Assembly (NCBI GenBank): GCA_016841825.1
Contig: JAENYK010000006.1
Span: 124,001 to 188,000, forward strand
Direction: 5' to 3'
DNA length: 64,000 nucleotides
DNA from: Halothermothrix sp.
GTDB taxonomy: Bacteria; Bacillota; Halanaerobiia; DY22613
A model generated the notes under the pieces. That model searched no databases. It was not told where the DNA came from and saw nothing but the letters and a program-made list of their open reading frames with translations. The translations under genes and the position numbers were made by a program. The number at the start of each line of letters is the position of its first letter. The stretch's first letter is position 1. Below, piece after piece: positions 27,471 through 36,409 of this stretch.

Positions 27471-28502
27471 ATGTATAGATATTTTCGTCAATATCCGAGT
27501 ACTCTGATTATTGTCAGTATTATATTAGCCCTTGGATTCTTTGTAAAATTTTTATATGAGGTGACATCATATATATTAATTGCAGGTCTGTTGGCTTATA
27601 TCTGCATTCCGGTAGTAACATTCTTTACCAAGCGTAAGATACATCGAAAAGTTGTGATAAATATCGTTTTTATTTTGGTAGTGGCTCTGTTTATTCTTTT
27701 CTTTTCATTGCTGATTCCTAAACTGGTAACTCAGATTATTCAATTTGTTAAAGAGATACCGAATATCTATGATAGTATTGTTCATATGGTAGATAAGAAT
27801 AATATTAAAATTTTAGATAAGTTTGATCTGGAGAGCTATTTATTGCAGTTTCGATCAAGTATTTTGCAGGTTACTTCATCAATGTTATCTCTATTGTTGA
27901 ATTTTGTAACTCAAAAAGCGCAGGGTTTTGGTTTTAGTTTGATCTTTATTCCGCTTTTGTTTTATTACTTTTTACGGGATTATGAGCGCTTTCCTGGGAT
28001 CATAGATTTGATTTTTCCGGCTTCCCGGGTTCCTCAGGTCAAAGAGTTTTTTGCCGAATATAACAAAAGTCTTTCAAGCTATTTTAGAGGGCAGGTAATA
28101 ATTGCCGTTATGGTGGCGGTAGCCAGTTGGATTACGTTGAGTATTTTGAATATTGATTTTGCAGTGATTATTGCTGTCTTTGGTGGTGTTCTAAACTTTA
28201 TTCCGGTTTTAGGACCGCTTATCGCATCTGTGCCAGCTATCCTGTTAGCTTTGATCAAATCGCCAATTACAGCTATTTTGGTGGGTGTAATTCTCTTTTT
28301 TATCAATCAGGTGACATCGGTAATTATATTTCCTAATCTGATTAGCAAACAGGTGAAGTTAAGTCCAATTATTATTATTATTGCGGTTTTAGCAGCGGGA
28401 AATCTGGTGGGAATTGTTGGAATTCTGCTGGTTCTACCATTGATTATAATGAGTAAATTGTTTTGGATCAGGTTTGTTAGACCCGAACTGGATAAAATGT
28501 AA
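27471..28502 (+). CDS. AI-2E family transporter (PerM/YtvI-like membrane protein)
   Basis: The 343-residue polytopic membrane protein has about seven or eight membrane helices, starting at residues 13-30 and 31-50. Family features are the cytoplasmic PxxxLPxLVTQIIQFVKEIP-like segment and the LNFIPVLGPLIASVPAILLAL motif near 238-262. Members exchange small signals or Na+/H+; AI-2 transport is shown only for some, and sporulation-linked YtvI is another relative. ATG 27471 follows AAAGGAGGATT. It is a single gene closed by a terminator. Confidence 0.85.
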   Translation: MYRYFRQYPSTLIIVSIILALGFFVKFLYEVTSYILIAGLLAYICIPVVTFFTKRKIHRKVVINIVFILVVALFILFFSLLIPKLVTQIIQFVKEIPNIYDSIVHMVDKNNIKILDKFDLESYLLQFRSSILQVTSSMLSLLLNFVTQKAQGFGFSLIFIPLLFYYFLRDYERFPGIIDLIFPASRVPQVKEFFAEYNKSLSSYFRGQVIIAVMVAVASWITLSILNIDFAVIIAVFGGVLNFIPVLGPLIASVPAILLALIKSPITAILVGVILFFINQVTSVIIFPNLISKQVKLSPIIIIIAVLAAGNLVGIVGILLVLPLIIMSKLFWIRFVRPELDKM

Positions 28503-28524
28503 TATTGTAGATACACTTCTGTTT

Positions 28525-28566
28525 AAAAAACATGACTTTTTAGGGCGAAAGTCATGTTTTTTTTAT
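28525..28566 (+). terminator. intrinsic terminator after the AI-2E family gene
   Basis: AAAACATGACTTT pairs with AAAGTCATGTTTT, followed by TTTTAT. Confidence 0.85.
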
Positions 28567-28639
28567 TGAGGCAGGATTTTTCAGGTATTTTCGAGAATCA
28601 AATGAGGTAATCAGTTAATTGGGTAAATATAGTAATTGA

Positions 28640-29182
28640 ATGGGGGGCTGGCAATTGGGTCTACAAAAAATGTTTCAGCGTAATGGGGATAATGTGGCGG
28701 TTGAGGTTGAACCTTATGAGAAAATCTGTCGCGAAATGAATGATACTGGCAAACTTCTTGCTTTATACACCAGGGATGGTCATTTTTTGGTTGATCAATT
28801 TGGCAAGTATAAAGATATCGACAAAATTGATCCAGAAGAAGCGTTTTATCTAGCGATGAACCTAAATTTTGTGTATAGTTTTTCAAATTCGGTGAAGCTT
28901 GGTATCTATAATCAGTCTGGGACAGAATTAATGTCGCCAGAGTTGGCCTCTTTCAAATTGGTTTATCACATGGATGAAGATTCGGTGATTCATACCGGAG
29001 GTGTAGGGGATGTACCGAAAGTGAATTTGAAAGATTATGAGCATGGCATATTATTGATTCGTCTGAAAAATCCCAGGGAATGGCAGGTGCCTGCTGCAGG
29101 GATGGTCAGGGTTAATTTACAGGTTAGTTTGATCTTTAACCAGAGGGAGTTAGAGAATTTTTTACTGAAAGTACCTATCTAG
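28640..29182 (+). CDS. unidentified 180-aa protein
   Basis: No signal peptide or membrane helix. The mid-region (VYSFSNSVKLGIYNQSGTEL) and the C-terminal half (VRVNLQVSLIFNQRELENFL) look beta-rich. I recognise no domain. The start is uncertain: ATG 28640 has GAATTGAATG upstream and no clear SD, while TTG 28655 has GGGGGG (28642-28647) at 7-bp spacing, giving a 175-residue protein. It stands alone between two terminators and converges with proS. Confidence 0.6.
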   Translation: MGGWQLGLQKMFQRNGDNVAVEVEPYEKICREMNDTGKLLALYTRDGHFLVDQFGKYKDIDKIDPEEAFYLAMNLNFVYSFSNSVKLGIYNQSGTELMSPELASFKLVYHMDEDSVIHTGGVGDVPKVNLKDYEHGILLIRLKNPREWQVPAAGMVRVNLQVSLIFNQRELENFLLKVPI

Positions 29183-29211
29183 AAATATTCCAGTTTTACT
29201 CGACGTTATAT

Positions 29212-29249
29212 AAAAACCACTGAGATTTCTGCTGAATCTCAGTGGTTTT
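29212..29249. terminator. bidirectional terminator between the 180-aa gene and proS
   Basis: AAAAACCACTGAGATT pairs with AATCTCAGTGGTTTT, with A/T tracts on both sides, suited to both convergent genes. Confidence 0.85.
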
Positions 29250-29284
29250 GTGTTAGAAAAAATAGGAGTTTCTGAAATTTAGGA

Positions 29285-30724
29285 TTAATAAGCTCTGGCA
29301 AAATAAACCATAGTTCTGGTGGGCTTGCCACAGCAGATACAACTCTCACTTACCGGTTGTTGGTTAAAGGGAATGTTTCTAATGGTTGCCCGGGTCTGTT
29401 CTTTGACCTGCAGTTCACATTCTTGATTCTCACACCACATAGCCTGCACATATCCAGTCTGGTTGTCTAAAATCTGCTTTAACTCAGTAATGTTTTTAGC
29501 TATGAAGGTATGGGAGGTGACAAATTCCTGAGCTTGCCTGTAGATATTTGTCTGAATCTTGATTAACAATTCCTGAACTTGTGAAGAAGCTGTAGTTAAT
29601 TGAGCGACAGTCTTGTTACCGGTATCCCGGCGTACCAGAACTAACTGATTTTTTTCTAGATCTTTTGGTCCGATTTCTATTCTGAGGGGAACCCCTTTCA
29701 TCTCCCACTCATTGAATTTCCAGCCTGGGCGATATTGATCACGATCGTCTAACTGAACCCGGATGCCAGCCTGCTGGAGTTGTTGAGCTAGATTATTTGC
29801 AGTTTGTAAAACTTCTTTCGAGTTGTTTGCAAGTATTGGCACAATAATTACCTGGATTGGAGCGATCTCTGGCGGCAGTTTTAAACCTCGATCATCGCCA
29901 TGAGCCATAATTAGACCACCAATCAATCGGGTGGAGACTCCCCAGGAAGTCTGCCAGACATATTCTAGAACACCTTGCGCGTTGGAATACTGGATATTAA
30001 AGACTTTGGCAAAATGCTGCCCCAGATTATGAGAAGTACCAGCCTGCAAAGCTTTGCCATCTTTCATTAGAGCTTCAATGGAGTAAGTCTGTAGAGCACC
30101 GGCAAATTTCTCTTTTTCACTTTTCTGGCCTTTGATTACAGGAATAGCCAGATAACGTTGTACAAAGTCGGTGTAGGTGTCTAACATTAGCAGAGCTTCA
30201 TCTTCTGCTTCCCGATAGTTGGCATGGGCGGTATGACCTTCTTGCCATAAAAACTCGGTAGTCCTTAAAAAAGGTCTAGTGCTCTTCTCCCAACGGACTA
30301 CATTAGCCCATTGGTTGAGCAGTACTGGTAGATCACGGTGTGATTGAATCCAGTCTGCTAACATGGCACAGACGATGGTTTCGGAAGTTGGACGAATAGC
30401 CAGACGTTCTCCTAATTCATTCTGACCACCCTGGGTCACCCAGGCGACTTCTGGGGCAAAACCTTCCACATGCTCTACTTCTTTTTGAAGTAGACTTTCC
30501 GGAATGAAGAGTGGGAAATACATGTTATCATGACCTGTGTCTTTAATCATCTGACCTAAAATGTTTTGAATCTGCTCCCAGATGGCATATCCATAAGGTT
30601 TGATAACCATACAACCTTTAACTGGAGAATAGTCTACCAATCCAGCCTTTAAAATCACATCCAGATACCATTGAGAAAAATCCTCGCTCTGGGCAGTTAT
30701 TTCCTTAACGAATTCTTTACTCAT
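29285..30724 (-). CDS. proS: prolyl-tRNA synthetase, archaeal/eukaryote-like type
   Basis: Charges tRNA-Pro with proline. The 479-residue length and lack of the editing insertion place it in the short (type 3, archaeal-style) class. Class II motifs are visible: GYAIWEQIQNILGQMIKDTGHDNMYFPLFIP, RPTSETIVCAMLADWIQSHRDLPVLLNQWANVVRWE (motif 2) and GLIMAHGDDRGLKLPPEIAP (motif 3). The anticodon domain follows (VQLDDRDQYRPGWKFNEWEMKG), and the C-terminal zinc-type extension ends ARAY with Cys pairs (ENQECELQ, SCICCGK). SD AGGGAGGAATTACG precedes ATG 30724. A T-box leader and its own promoter lie upstream. Confidence 0.95.
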   Translation of the reverse strand: MSKEFVKEITAQSEDFSQWYLDVILKAGLVDYSPVKGCMVIKPYGYAIWEQIQNILGQMIKDTGHDNMYFPLFIPESLLQKEVEHVEGFAPEVAWVTQGGQNELGERLAIRPTSETIVCAMLADWIQSHRDLPVLLNQWANVVRWEKSTRPFLRTTEFLWQEGHTAHANYREAEDEALLMLDTYTDFVQRYLAIPVIKGQKSEKEKFAGALQTYSIEALMKDGKALQAGTSHNLGQHFAKVFNIQYSNAQGVLEYVWQTSWGVSTRLIGGLIMAHGDDRGLKLPPEIAPIQVIIVPILANNSKEVLQTANNLAQQLQQAGIRVQLDDRDQYRPGWKFNEWEMKGVPLRIEIGPKDLEKNQLVLVRRDTGNKTVAQLTTASSQVQELLIKIQTNIYRQAQEFVTSHTFIAKNITELKQILDNQTGYVQAMWCENQECELQVKEQTRATIRNIPFNQQPVSESCICCGKPTRTMVYFARAY

Positions 30725-30846
30725 CGTAATTCCTCCCTATTAATTAATCTGTGATATTCTGCTGCGCATTAAGGTTAACCTTCAAACTTGAACATACAGG
30801 TAGTGTATTTCTGATCAAAATCACCGGTCAATTTGATCAGAAAATA

Positions 30847-31130
30847 AAAAACTCCGCCCTTATAAAAAGGACGGAGTAATCTCCGCGATACCACCTTACT
30901 TGACTATCTCCCAGTACTGAGTAGGTTGAATAGTCCACCTCACTAACAGCCCAACAATAGTTGGAATGTTCTCCAGTTTAACGGTTGGAAGCCGGGTGGG
31001 ATTAACACCAGGTCAGGAGCGGGTTTCGAAGGGTCTGGTAAGGTCTCTTTCAGCCGGGAGAAGACCATCTCTGAATACCTCAAACTTCTACTCATTCTCC
31101 ATCATTCCATTATGTTTATTAATCTGTCAT
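30847..31130 (-). ncRNA. T-box leader of proS
   Basis: On the minus strand the T-box motif reads AAGGTGGTATCGCGGAG (30897 to 30881). It is followed by a terminator whose stem ACTCCGTCC/GGGCGGAGT spans 30877-30851, with a T tract. Pairing of uncharged tRNA with the T-box bulge would favour the antiterminator. Stem I occupies about 31110-31010. A CCC triplet in GAAACCCGC (near 31020) is a possible proline specifier, but I have not drawn the specifier loop. Confidence 0.9.
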
Positions 31131-31175
31131 ATCAAACATTAATAAATTGAGAAGCTAAATGGTTGATTTTTTACA

Positions 31176-31204
31176 ATTGTAACGGAAAATAATTATAATG
31201 TCAA
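31176..31204 (-). promoter_or_regulatory. consensus promoter of the proS T-box transcript
   Basis: On the minus strand TTGACA (31204-31199), 17-bp spacer, TACAAT (31181-31176). Start near 31169. The promoter abuts the degenerate repeat copy 6 on the other side. Confidence 0.8.
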
Positions 31205-31207
31205 GTG

Positions 31208-31336
31208 GTTAATAATTTTTTCAGACATTTTAGCGTGGAAGTTTTCAGGTCGTTATAGTGGACGTATAGATAACTTGTTTTATGGGAGGTCTAAATCCTT
31301 TGATGAAGTTATTAAACCCAACCGATTTTAATATTA
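31208..31336 (+). repeat. degenerate structured repeat, copy 6
   Basis: Recognisable mainly in its second half: GTGGACGTATAGATAAC, GGAGGTCTAAATCC, then GATGAAGTTATTAAACCC and ACCGATTTTAATAT. As in copy 5, the final AACAGCTTGCTGTT hairpin is missing. The 5' half is poorly conserved. It lies upstream of and in sense with the moxR operon, about 170 bp from its start. Confidence 0.5.
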
Positions 31337-31506
31337 GTCGCCTTCATCTCTTGTTCATCTATTTAGGATCTAATCTAGTGGCAATTTATCTAAAATATTT
31401 ATAAATATTTATATAACCATAAAAAAAGTTTTTATAAAGCAGGGATAACCCTCAGTAACCTTGAAATAATTTTAGTGTTAAGTATATCTGGAAAGGAGTC
31501 AACATT

Positions 31507-32454
31507 ATGAAAGAATATCAGCAAATCTGTGACAAAATTATAACCAATATAGAACAGGTAATCGTAGGGAAGCGGATGGTAATTGAGAATACCCTTATTT
31601 GTTTTATTGCAGGAGGGCATTTATTATTAGAAGATGTACCTGGTGTGGGTAAGACTATTCTGGCCCGTTCATTGGCAGTGAGTAGTGGATCGGATTTTCG
31701 ACGTATTCAGTGTACTCCAGACCTCTTACCTAAAGATGTAACGGGTTTTAGTATTTATGACCAAAAAACAGGAGATTTTCGATTTCGCCCCGGGCCAGTC
31801 TTTTCTCAGGTAATTCTGGTAGATGAGATCAATCGGGCAACCCCCAGGACTCAATCCGGATTACTGGAATGTATGGCTGAAGGACAGGCGACTATTGACG
31901 GAGTAACCCGTCGTTTACCTACCCCATTTTTTGTTCTGGCAACCCAGAATCCTATCGAGTTTGATGGAACATTTCCCTTGCCAGAGGCTCAATTGGATCG
32001 GTTTATGATGAAGTTAAGTATTGGATATCCGACACCTACAGATGAAGTAGAGATCTTAAATCAGGTTAAAACTGAACATCCTATTCAGACATTGGAATCT
32101 GTAATTAATCCGGCTGAGATTCTCAAATTGAGTCAGCTTGCCAGACAGGTATTTGTTGATCCTGAAGTAAGTAAATATTTGGTAGAGATTGTAACCAGAA
32201 CCCGTGATCATTCTGATCTGGTGTTAGGGGTTAGTCCCAGGGGAAGTATTGATCTTTATCACTGCGCTCAGGCCAGAGCATTGCTTTTGGGACGAGACTA
32301 TGTGATTCCCGAAGATATTAAAGAATTGGCTCCAATTATCTTAAGTCATCGAATAAAAATGCGGTCTGAGAGTCGGCTTAGGGGTCGGAGTGGAACTAAT
32401 TTGATTAAAGATATTCTAGAACAGGTAGAGGTTCCTGTAGTAAGGGAGGGATAG
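31507..32454 (+). CDS. MoxR-family AAA+ ATPase
   Basis: Chaperone-like ATPase thought to activate or assemble partner proteins with VWA or DUF58 domains. The 315-residue protein has Walker A LEDVPGVGKTILARS, Walker B FSQVILVDEINRATPRTQSGLLECMAEGQ, sensor 1 ATQNPIEFDGTFPLPEAQLDRFM and a C-terminal lid with GVSPRGSIDLYHCAQARALL. All are intact. SD GGAAAGGAGTC precedes ATG 31507. It begins a three-gene operon with a DUF58 protein (1 bp after the stop) and a membrane DUF4129 protein. Confidence 0.93.
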   Translation: MKEYQQICDKIITNIEQVIVGKRMVIENTLICFIAGGHLLLEDVPGVGKTILARSLAVSSGSDFRRIQCTPDLLPKDVTGFSIYDQKTGDFRFRPGPVFSQVILVDEINRATPRTQSGLLECMAEGQATIDGVTRRLPTPFFVLATQNPIEFDGTFPLPEAQLDRFMMKLSIGYPTPTDEVEILNQVKTEHPIQTLESVINPAEILKLSQLARQVFVDPEVSKYLVEIVTRTRDHSDLVLGVSPRGSIDLYHCAQARALLLGRDYVIPEDIKELAPIILSHRIKMRSESRLRGRSGTNLIKDILEQVEVPVVREG

Positions 32455-32455
32455 G

Positions 32456-33649
32456 ATGTTACCATATATTATATTAGCCCTGGTCTCTTTAGTTTTGGGA
32501 TCCCTTACTGGAATCTATCAGTTCTATCATCTGACTTATCTGAGTCTGGGTATTCCTCTGGCGATTTTGTATATTCATAAACAGGGAATGAAGAACCTTG
32601 TGATCAATCGGCGATTAACCCAGGAGCGAATCTTCTCTGGTGAAAGTTCTCAGGTGAGACTGACGGTTACTAATGGTGGTCGGTGGCCAATCTTCTGGCT
32701 TAGTTATGATGAGGTTATTCCACATCGGTTACACATTCCACCATCGAAACAGGGTGTCAGTTTTCTGTGGCCCGGGGAGAAGATTACGGTGGATTACTGT
32801 CTGGATGGTAATCGTCGGGGCTTTTATACATTGGGGCCATTAAAGATCGAAGCAGGTGATGGATTAGGCTTTTTAGAAGAGAAGATGATCTATGAGACCG
32901 GGCAAAGGCTGATCATTTATCCCCGCCTCTATCCCTTAGAACAATTGGGTTTACCTTCACGGATTATCTATGGTGATCTGGTCTGGCCGCAAAAGATTTA
33001 TCATGATCCGGGAAGGGTAAGAGCTATTCGTGAATACCAGCCAGGTGATAGTTTTCGTGATATATACTGGCCTGGTACAGCGAGCCTTGGCGAATTATTG
33101 GTCAAAGAATATGAGTCTACGATTACGATTGAAAATCTACTGTATATAAATCTAAATCAACAGGAATATCAGTTGAAAGGTCTGGAGCCTAAGGTGGAAT
33201 TAGCGATAGAGGTTGCTGCATCTATAGCCCATTATCTGATCACCCACAATCAAACTGTTGGTCTGGTGACCAATGGAATAGATCCATTGCAGGGCAACCA
33301 ATCTATTGCACCAGGACAGGGGTTGGATCATCTGATGGAGATTATGGAGCTGCTGGCCCGGTTGGAGTTAGCAGAAGATGCCCCATTTATACCACTGTTA
33401 GAAGAATATCGACAGTACTATTCCCCAGGTTCGACAGTTTTGATGATCACTGAGATAGATTCTGCAGAATTGATGGAAAAAAGTTTGGACCTGTGCAGGA
33501 GAGGATTGAACCTATTAATTATTGTGTTGGGAGATCAGATTCTGCACACTGAATATTTGAATAGACCATATACTGAAAATCTGGTAATCCTGTCAGTGGA
33601 ACATAAATCATTGGGAAGAGAGGAAGATATTTATGGACGGGGAGCATAA
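32456..33649 (+). CDS. DUF58 domain protein, MoxR partner
   Basis: The 397-residue protein has two N-terminal membrane helices (about 2-38), a beta-rich extracytoplasmic part and the DUF58 region (about 180-270), with the signature IREYQPGDSFRDIYWPGTASLGELLVKEYE. This family is a von Willebrand-A relative found next to MoxR ATPases and often transglutaminase-like proteins. Function is uncharacterised; envelope assembly is the usual suggestion. Start ATG 32456 lies 1 bp after the moxR stop; SD AGGGAGGGATAGG is inside moxR. Its 3' end overlaps the next gene by 17 bp. Confidence 0.88.
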   Translation: MLPYIILALVSLVLGSLTGIYQFYHLTYLSLGIPLAILYIHKQGMKNLVINRRLTQERIFSGESSQVRLTVTNGGRWPIFWLSYDEVIPHRLHIPPSKQGVSFLWPGEKITVDYCLDGNRRGFYTLGPLKIEAGDGLGFLEEKMIYETGQRLIIYPRLYPLEQLGLPSRIIYGDLVWPQKIYHDPGRVRAIREYQPGDSFRDIYWPGTASLGELLVKEYESTITIENLLYINLNQQEYQLKGLEPKVELAIEVAASIAHYLITHNQTVGLVTNGIDPLQGNQSIAPGQGLDHLMEIMELLARLELAEDAPFIPLLEEYRQYYSPGSTVLMITEIDSAELMEKSLDLCRRGLNLLIIVLGDQILHTEYLNRPYTENLVILSVEHKSLGREEDIYGRGA

Positions 33650-35120
33650 TTATCGCAGTAAAAGTGAATTAGATCCTGTTGTAGACCTCACTATTCCCAG
33701 TCTCGGTATCTTTATTCTGACCCTTCTGGGTTATCAGCTTTTTTCGGTATTGATGAGATATTTCCCCACAATACAGGTGGGCTGGTTAACTTTTATGGGA
33801 GGATTGGGATCTCTCGTAGCGATAGTTATCCGTAAAGCTTTAAAAGGAGAGTTTGATCTACCTAAATCAATAAAAATTGCAGAGCTGGGGATTCTTCTGG
33901 GAGTTACCCTGGGATTAGTTTATTCGGCGCCATGGATTCCCAGAATCTTATCACTAGTATTCGTCTTTATTCTTCACAGTTATGGGGTGACGCTGGCAGA
34001 GATTAGTGAAGAGCTCAGTTATGATTTTCACGATCGGGAGAATAGGTCTAACTGGAAAAGTGGTTGGCAGACTGAGGGTGATCGTCTATATGATAAACAT
34101 ATCATTGGTTTTAAGCACTTAAAAGGATTGATCATTCAGACTGATATTCTACTTGTTTTGTGTTGGATTATTGGCCAGAAAGTAAATTTAATGGTAGTAG
34201 GTTCAGGGATGTTGATTCTTTTTCTGCAGATAGTTATCTTGGGAGCGGGATTTTACCAAAAAAAGCGTGTCTATTGGAAGATTAGTAACTATCAGATTCA
34301 ACCTCAGATATTTAAGCAGATGATTGGCAGTATTTTGATTCTGGCTTTATTGCTCAGCTGTATAGCTTTTGTGTTGCCCACTAACTACAATCCTATTCCC
34401 TGGAGTTGGATTGGCCAACGATTAACCGATCTATTTTCTGGTTTTAACTATCAGAGTGGTGATTGGTTTGAGGATAATTCCGCTGAAGAGGAGCGGCCAT
34501 TTTTGGAACAATCTGGTCAGGGGCGGGAAGAACCAGTTATGGAGATTACCCAATCCTGGCATAATGTGTTATATGTGATCCTGTTGTGTATTGTCGGAGG
34601 TGCGATTTTGGTTGTCATCTTAGGATTTATTCTCTCAAATCTGAGTGATGAGTTTTATCGATTGAACGGATTTTCACGATTATTGATCGCCATCTTCAAC
34701 TTTTTTAAGAATCTCCTGACAGCCTGGCTAAACTTTTTGCGCAGAGGTTTTTCTACGATCAGGGTTAAAGTAGAAAATTATCGGGAAGAGAGAAAACGCG
34801 AGCGAGCACAGGAGCTCATTCACAACCTGGCAGATAATAATCTTGAAAGTTGGACTCCAAAAAATCCCAGAGAAGAGATAGTAATGTTCTTTCTCAAGAT
34901 TGTTCAGGTTTTTGACCAACAAGGCCTGACAAAGGGTTCTCATCAAACTCTGACCGAATATCTGAGGGCAGGACTGGCCCGTTTTCCTGAACTACGAGAA
35001 GAACTTGTGATGATCCAACGTTTAGTGGAAGAGGCTTTATATAGTAATCATTCGGTTGATGAGAAACAGGTGCAAGAGATGGAGAAGGTATCTGATAAGA
35101 TTTTACATGTGATTAACTAG
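33633..35120 (+). CDS. polytopic membrane protein with C-terminal DUF4129-like domain
   Basis: The 495-residue protein has membrane helices in the N-terminal third (about 20-110 and 165-260), a large loop and another helix near 310-335. Its cytoplasmic C-terminus (about 400-490), ALQRF-like HQTLTEYLRAGLARFPELREE and EEALYSNHSVDE, resembles DUF4129. DUF4129 commonly forms the C-terminal part of transglutaminase-like TgpA proteins, but the transglutaminase core is absent here. It overlaps DUF58 by 17 bp, so translation should be coupled, and the operon ends at the terminator that follows. Confidence 0.75.
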   Translation: MDGEHNYRSKSELDPVVDLTIPSLGIFILTLLGYQLFSVLMRYFPTIQVGWLTFMGGLGSLVAIVIRKALKGEFDLPKSIKIAELGILLGVTLGLVYSAPWIPRILSLVFVFILHSYGVTLAEISEELSYDFHDRENRSNWKSGWQTEGDRLYDKHIIGFKHLKGLIIQTDILLVLCWIIGQKVNLMVVGSGMLILFLQIVILGAGFYQKKRVYWKISNYQIQPQIFKQMIGSILILALLLSCIAFVLPTNYNPIPWSWIGQRLTDLFSGFNYQSGDWFEDNSAEEERPFLEQSGQGREEPVMEITQSWHNVLYVILLCIVGGAILVVILGFILSNLSDEFYRLNGFSRLLIAIFNFFKNLLTAWLNFLRRGFSTIRVKVENYREERKRERAQELIHNLADNNLESWTPKNPREEIVMFFLKIVQVFDQQGLTKGSHQTLTEYLRAGLARFPELREELVMIQRLVEEALYSNHSVDEKQVQEMEKVSDKILHVIN

Positions 35121-35123
35121 ATA

Positions 35124-35168
35124 AAAAACTTCACTTCCACTTAAGTTACTGTTATAAGTGGAAGTTTT
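35124..35168. terminator. terminator between the moxR operon and convergent permease genes
   Basis: CTTCCACTT pairs with AAGTGGAAG around a 13-base loop, with AAAACTT on one side and TTTT on the other. It can serve both directions. Confidence 0.75.
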
Positions 35169-35173
35169 ATGTA

Positions 35174-36397
35174 TTATGATTCTCTTATTGCATCAATCGG
35201 AGTTAATGAGGCAGCTTGAAAAGCAGGATATATTCCAGAGAGTACTCCTATGCCAATAACAACCAATACAACCCAAATGAGAGTGATAAACGAAAAAGAA
35301 ACCTCTACCATTTTAAACTGATATGAAAAACCTTTGAGAACAATGTTATTAATGATTGGATCAATGGCAAATAGTGCAAAAATACTTCCAAAAAAACCTC
35401 CAATTATAGATATTAGAAGTGACTCTGATAGAACTTGTTTAACAATATCATTTTTAGTTGCACCAAATGTTCTTTTAAGACCTAATGAGTTAGTTCTCTC
35501 AACTATACTAACCATTAACATGCTGAAAACACCGATTACACTGACTATTGTTGCTAAGATTGCAAGAAAACCAAAAAAAAGGCCGAAATTTTGAACAAAG
35601 TATTTATGGTTACTTTTCATCTGTGTGAACATTGGTAAAAAAGAGAGTGTAGTAGAATATACATTATTTTTTGTATCAATTTTGTTATTAAAAAATAGTT
35701 CAAGTTCATGTTTTGCAATGTTTTGTCCCTTATCTGAACAGGTTATCCAAAGACCTGAGTATAGAGATTCAGCATTACCCTTTCCTCCTAAAGAAGTATA
35801 TGGAATCAGAAAATTGACAGCCAATTCATTTTTTTGATGGACATTCAAAGTGAAGACACCAATAATGTCATATTCACTAACAAAACCTTGCCCATAAAGA
35901 GTTATTTTTTCTCCAATTGAATTTTCTGTACCAAATATGGAATGACTGGCTTCGTCAGATATAACTATGACTTTGTTGTTGTTTTCAATATCTATATTAG
36001 AAAAAAAATTTCCTTTTATCATAGTAAGATTAATTAGTGATTCAAAATTAAAATCAACAGCATAAAAGCCGTTGAAACGATAGCTATCATTATTGCATTT
36101 AATAAAACCATTATTCACTTTTTCTACAATACTTATTTCCTTTATATAATTGGCGTTAGTTTGGATTTGATCTATTAATGTCCGATTAAAACCTTTTGAA
36201 ATACGAAGAGGAGTTTCGATCACTTTAACTTCGAAAATACAATCTTTAAATCCACTTGAAGCACTTGTTACAGCCATAAGGGCACTGAGGACCATAGCAA
36301 TAGCAGCTATTCCAACGGCGATTTCGAGAGACATTAAGGTCATTCTAAGCGGATGCTGTTTAAATAGTTTAAATGCAAAATGAAAGTCATAGAACAT
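35174..36397 (-). CDS. MacB/FtsX-type ABC transporter permease
   Basis: The 407-residue protein has one N-terminal membrane helix (about 17-42), a periplasmic MacB-PCD domain (about 45-255) and three C-terminal helices (about 280-400), ending in the FtsX signature YPAFQAASLTPIDAIRES. Such permeases act as mechanotransmission parts of lipid, peptide or lipoprotein exporters. No ATP-binding partner is present on either side. A/T-rich codon use and many Asn/Lys residues differ from the flanking genes. It lies 12 bp downstream of a second permease of the same type, so they form a pair. Confidence 0.82.
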   Translation of the reverse strand: MFYDFHFAFKLFKQHPLRMTLMSLEIAVGIAAIAMVLSALMAVTSASSGFKDCIFEVKVIETPLRISKGFNRTLIDQIQTNANYIKEISIVEKVNNGFIKCNNDSYRFNGFYAVDFNFESLINLTMIKGNFFSNIDIENNNKVIVISDEASHSIFGTENSIGEKITLYGQGFVSEYDIIGVFTLNVHQKNELAVNFLIPYTSLGGKGNAESLYSGLWITCSDKGQNIAKHELELFFNNKIDTKNNVYSTTLSFLPMFTQMKSNHKYFVQNFGLFFGFLAILATIVSVIGVFSMLMVSIVERTNSLGLKRTFGATKNDIVKQVLSESLLISIIGGFFGSIFALFAIDPIINNIVLKGFSYQFKMVEVSFSFITLIWVVLVVIGIGVLSGIYPAFQAASLTPIDAIRES

Positions 36398-36409
36398 TTT
36401 ATTTCCTCC

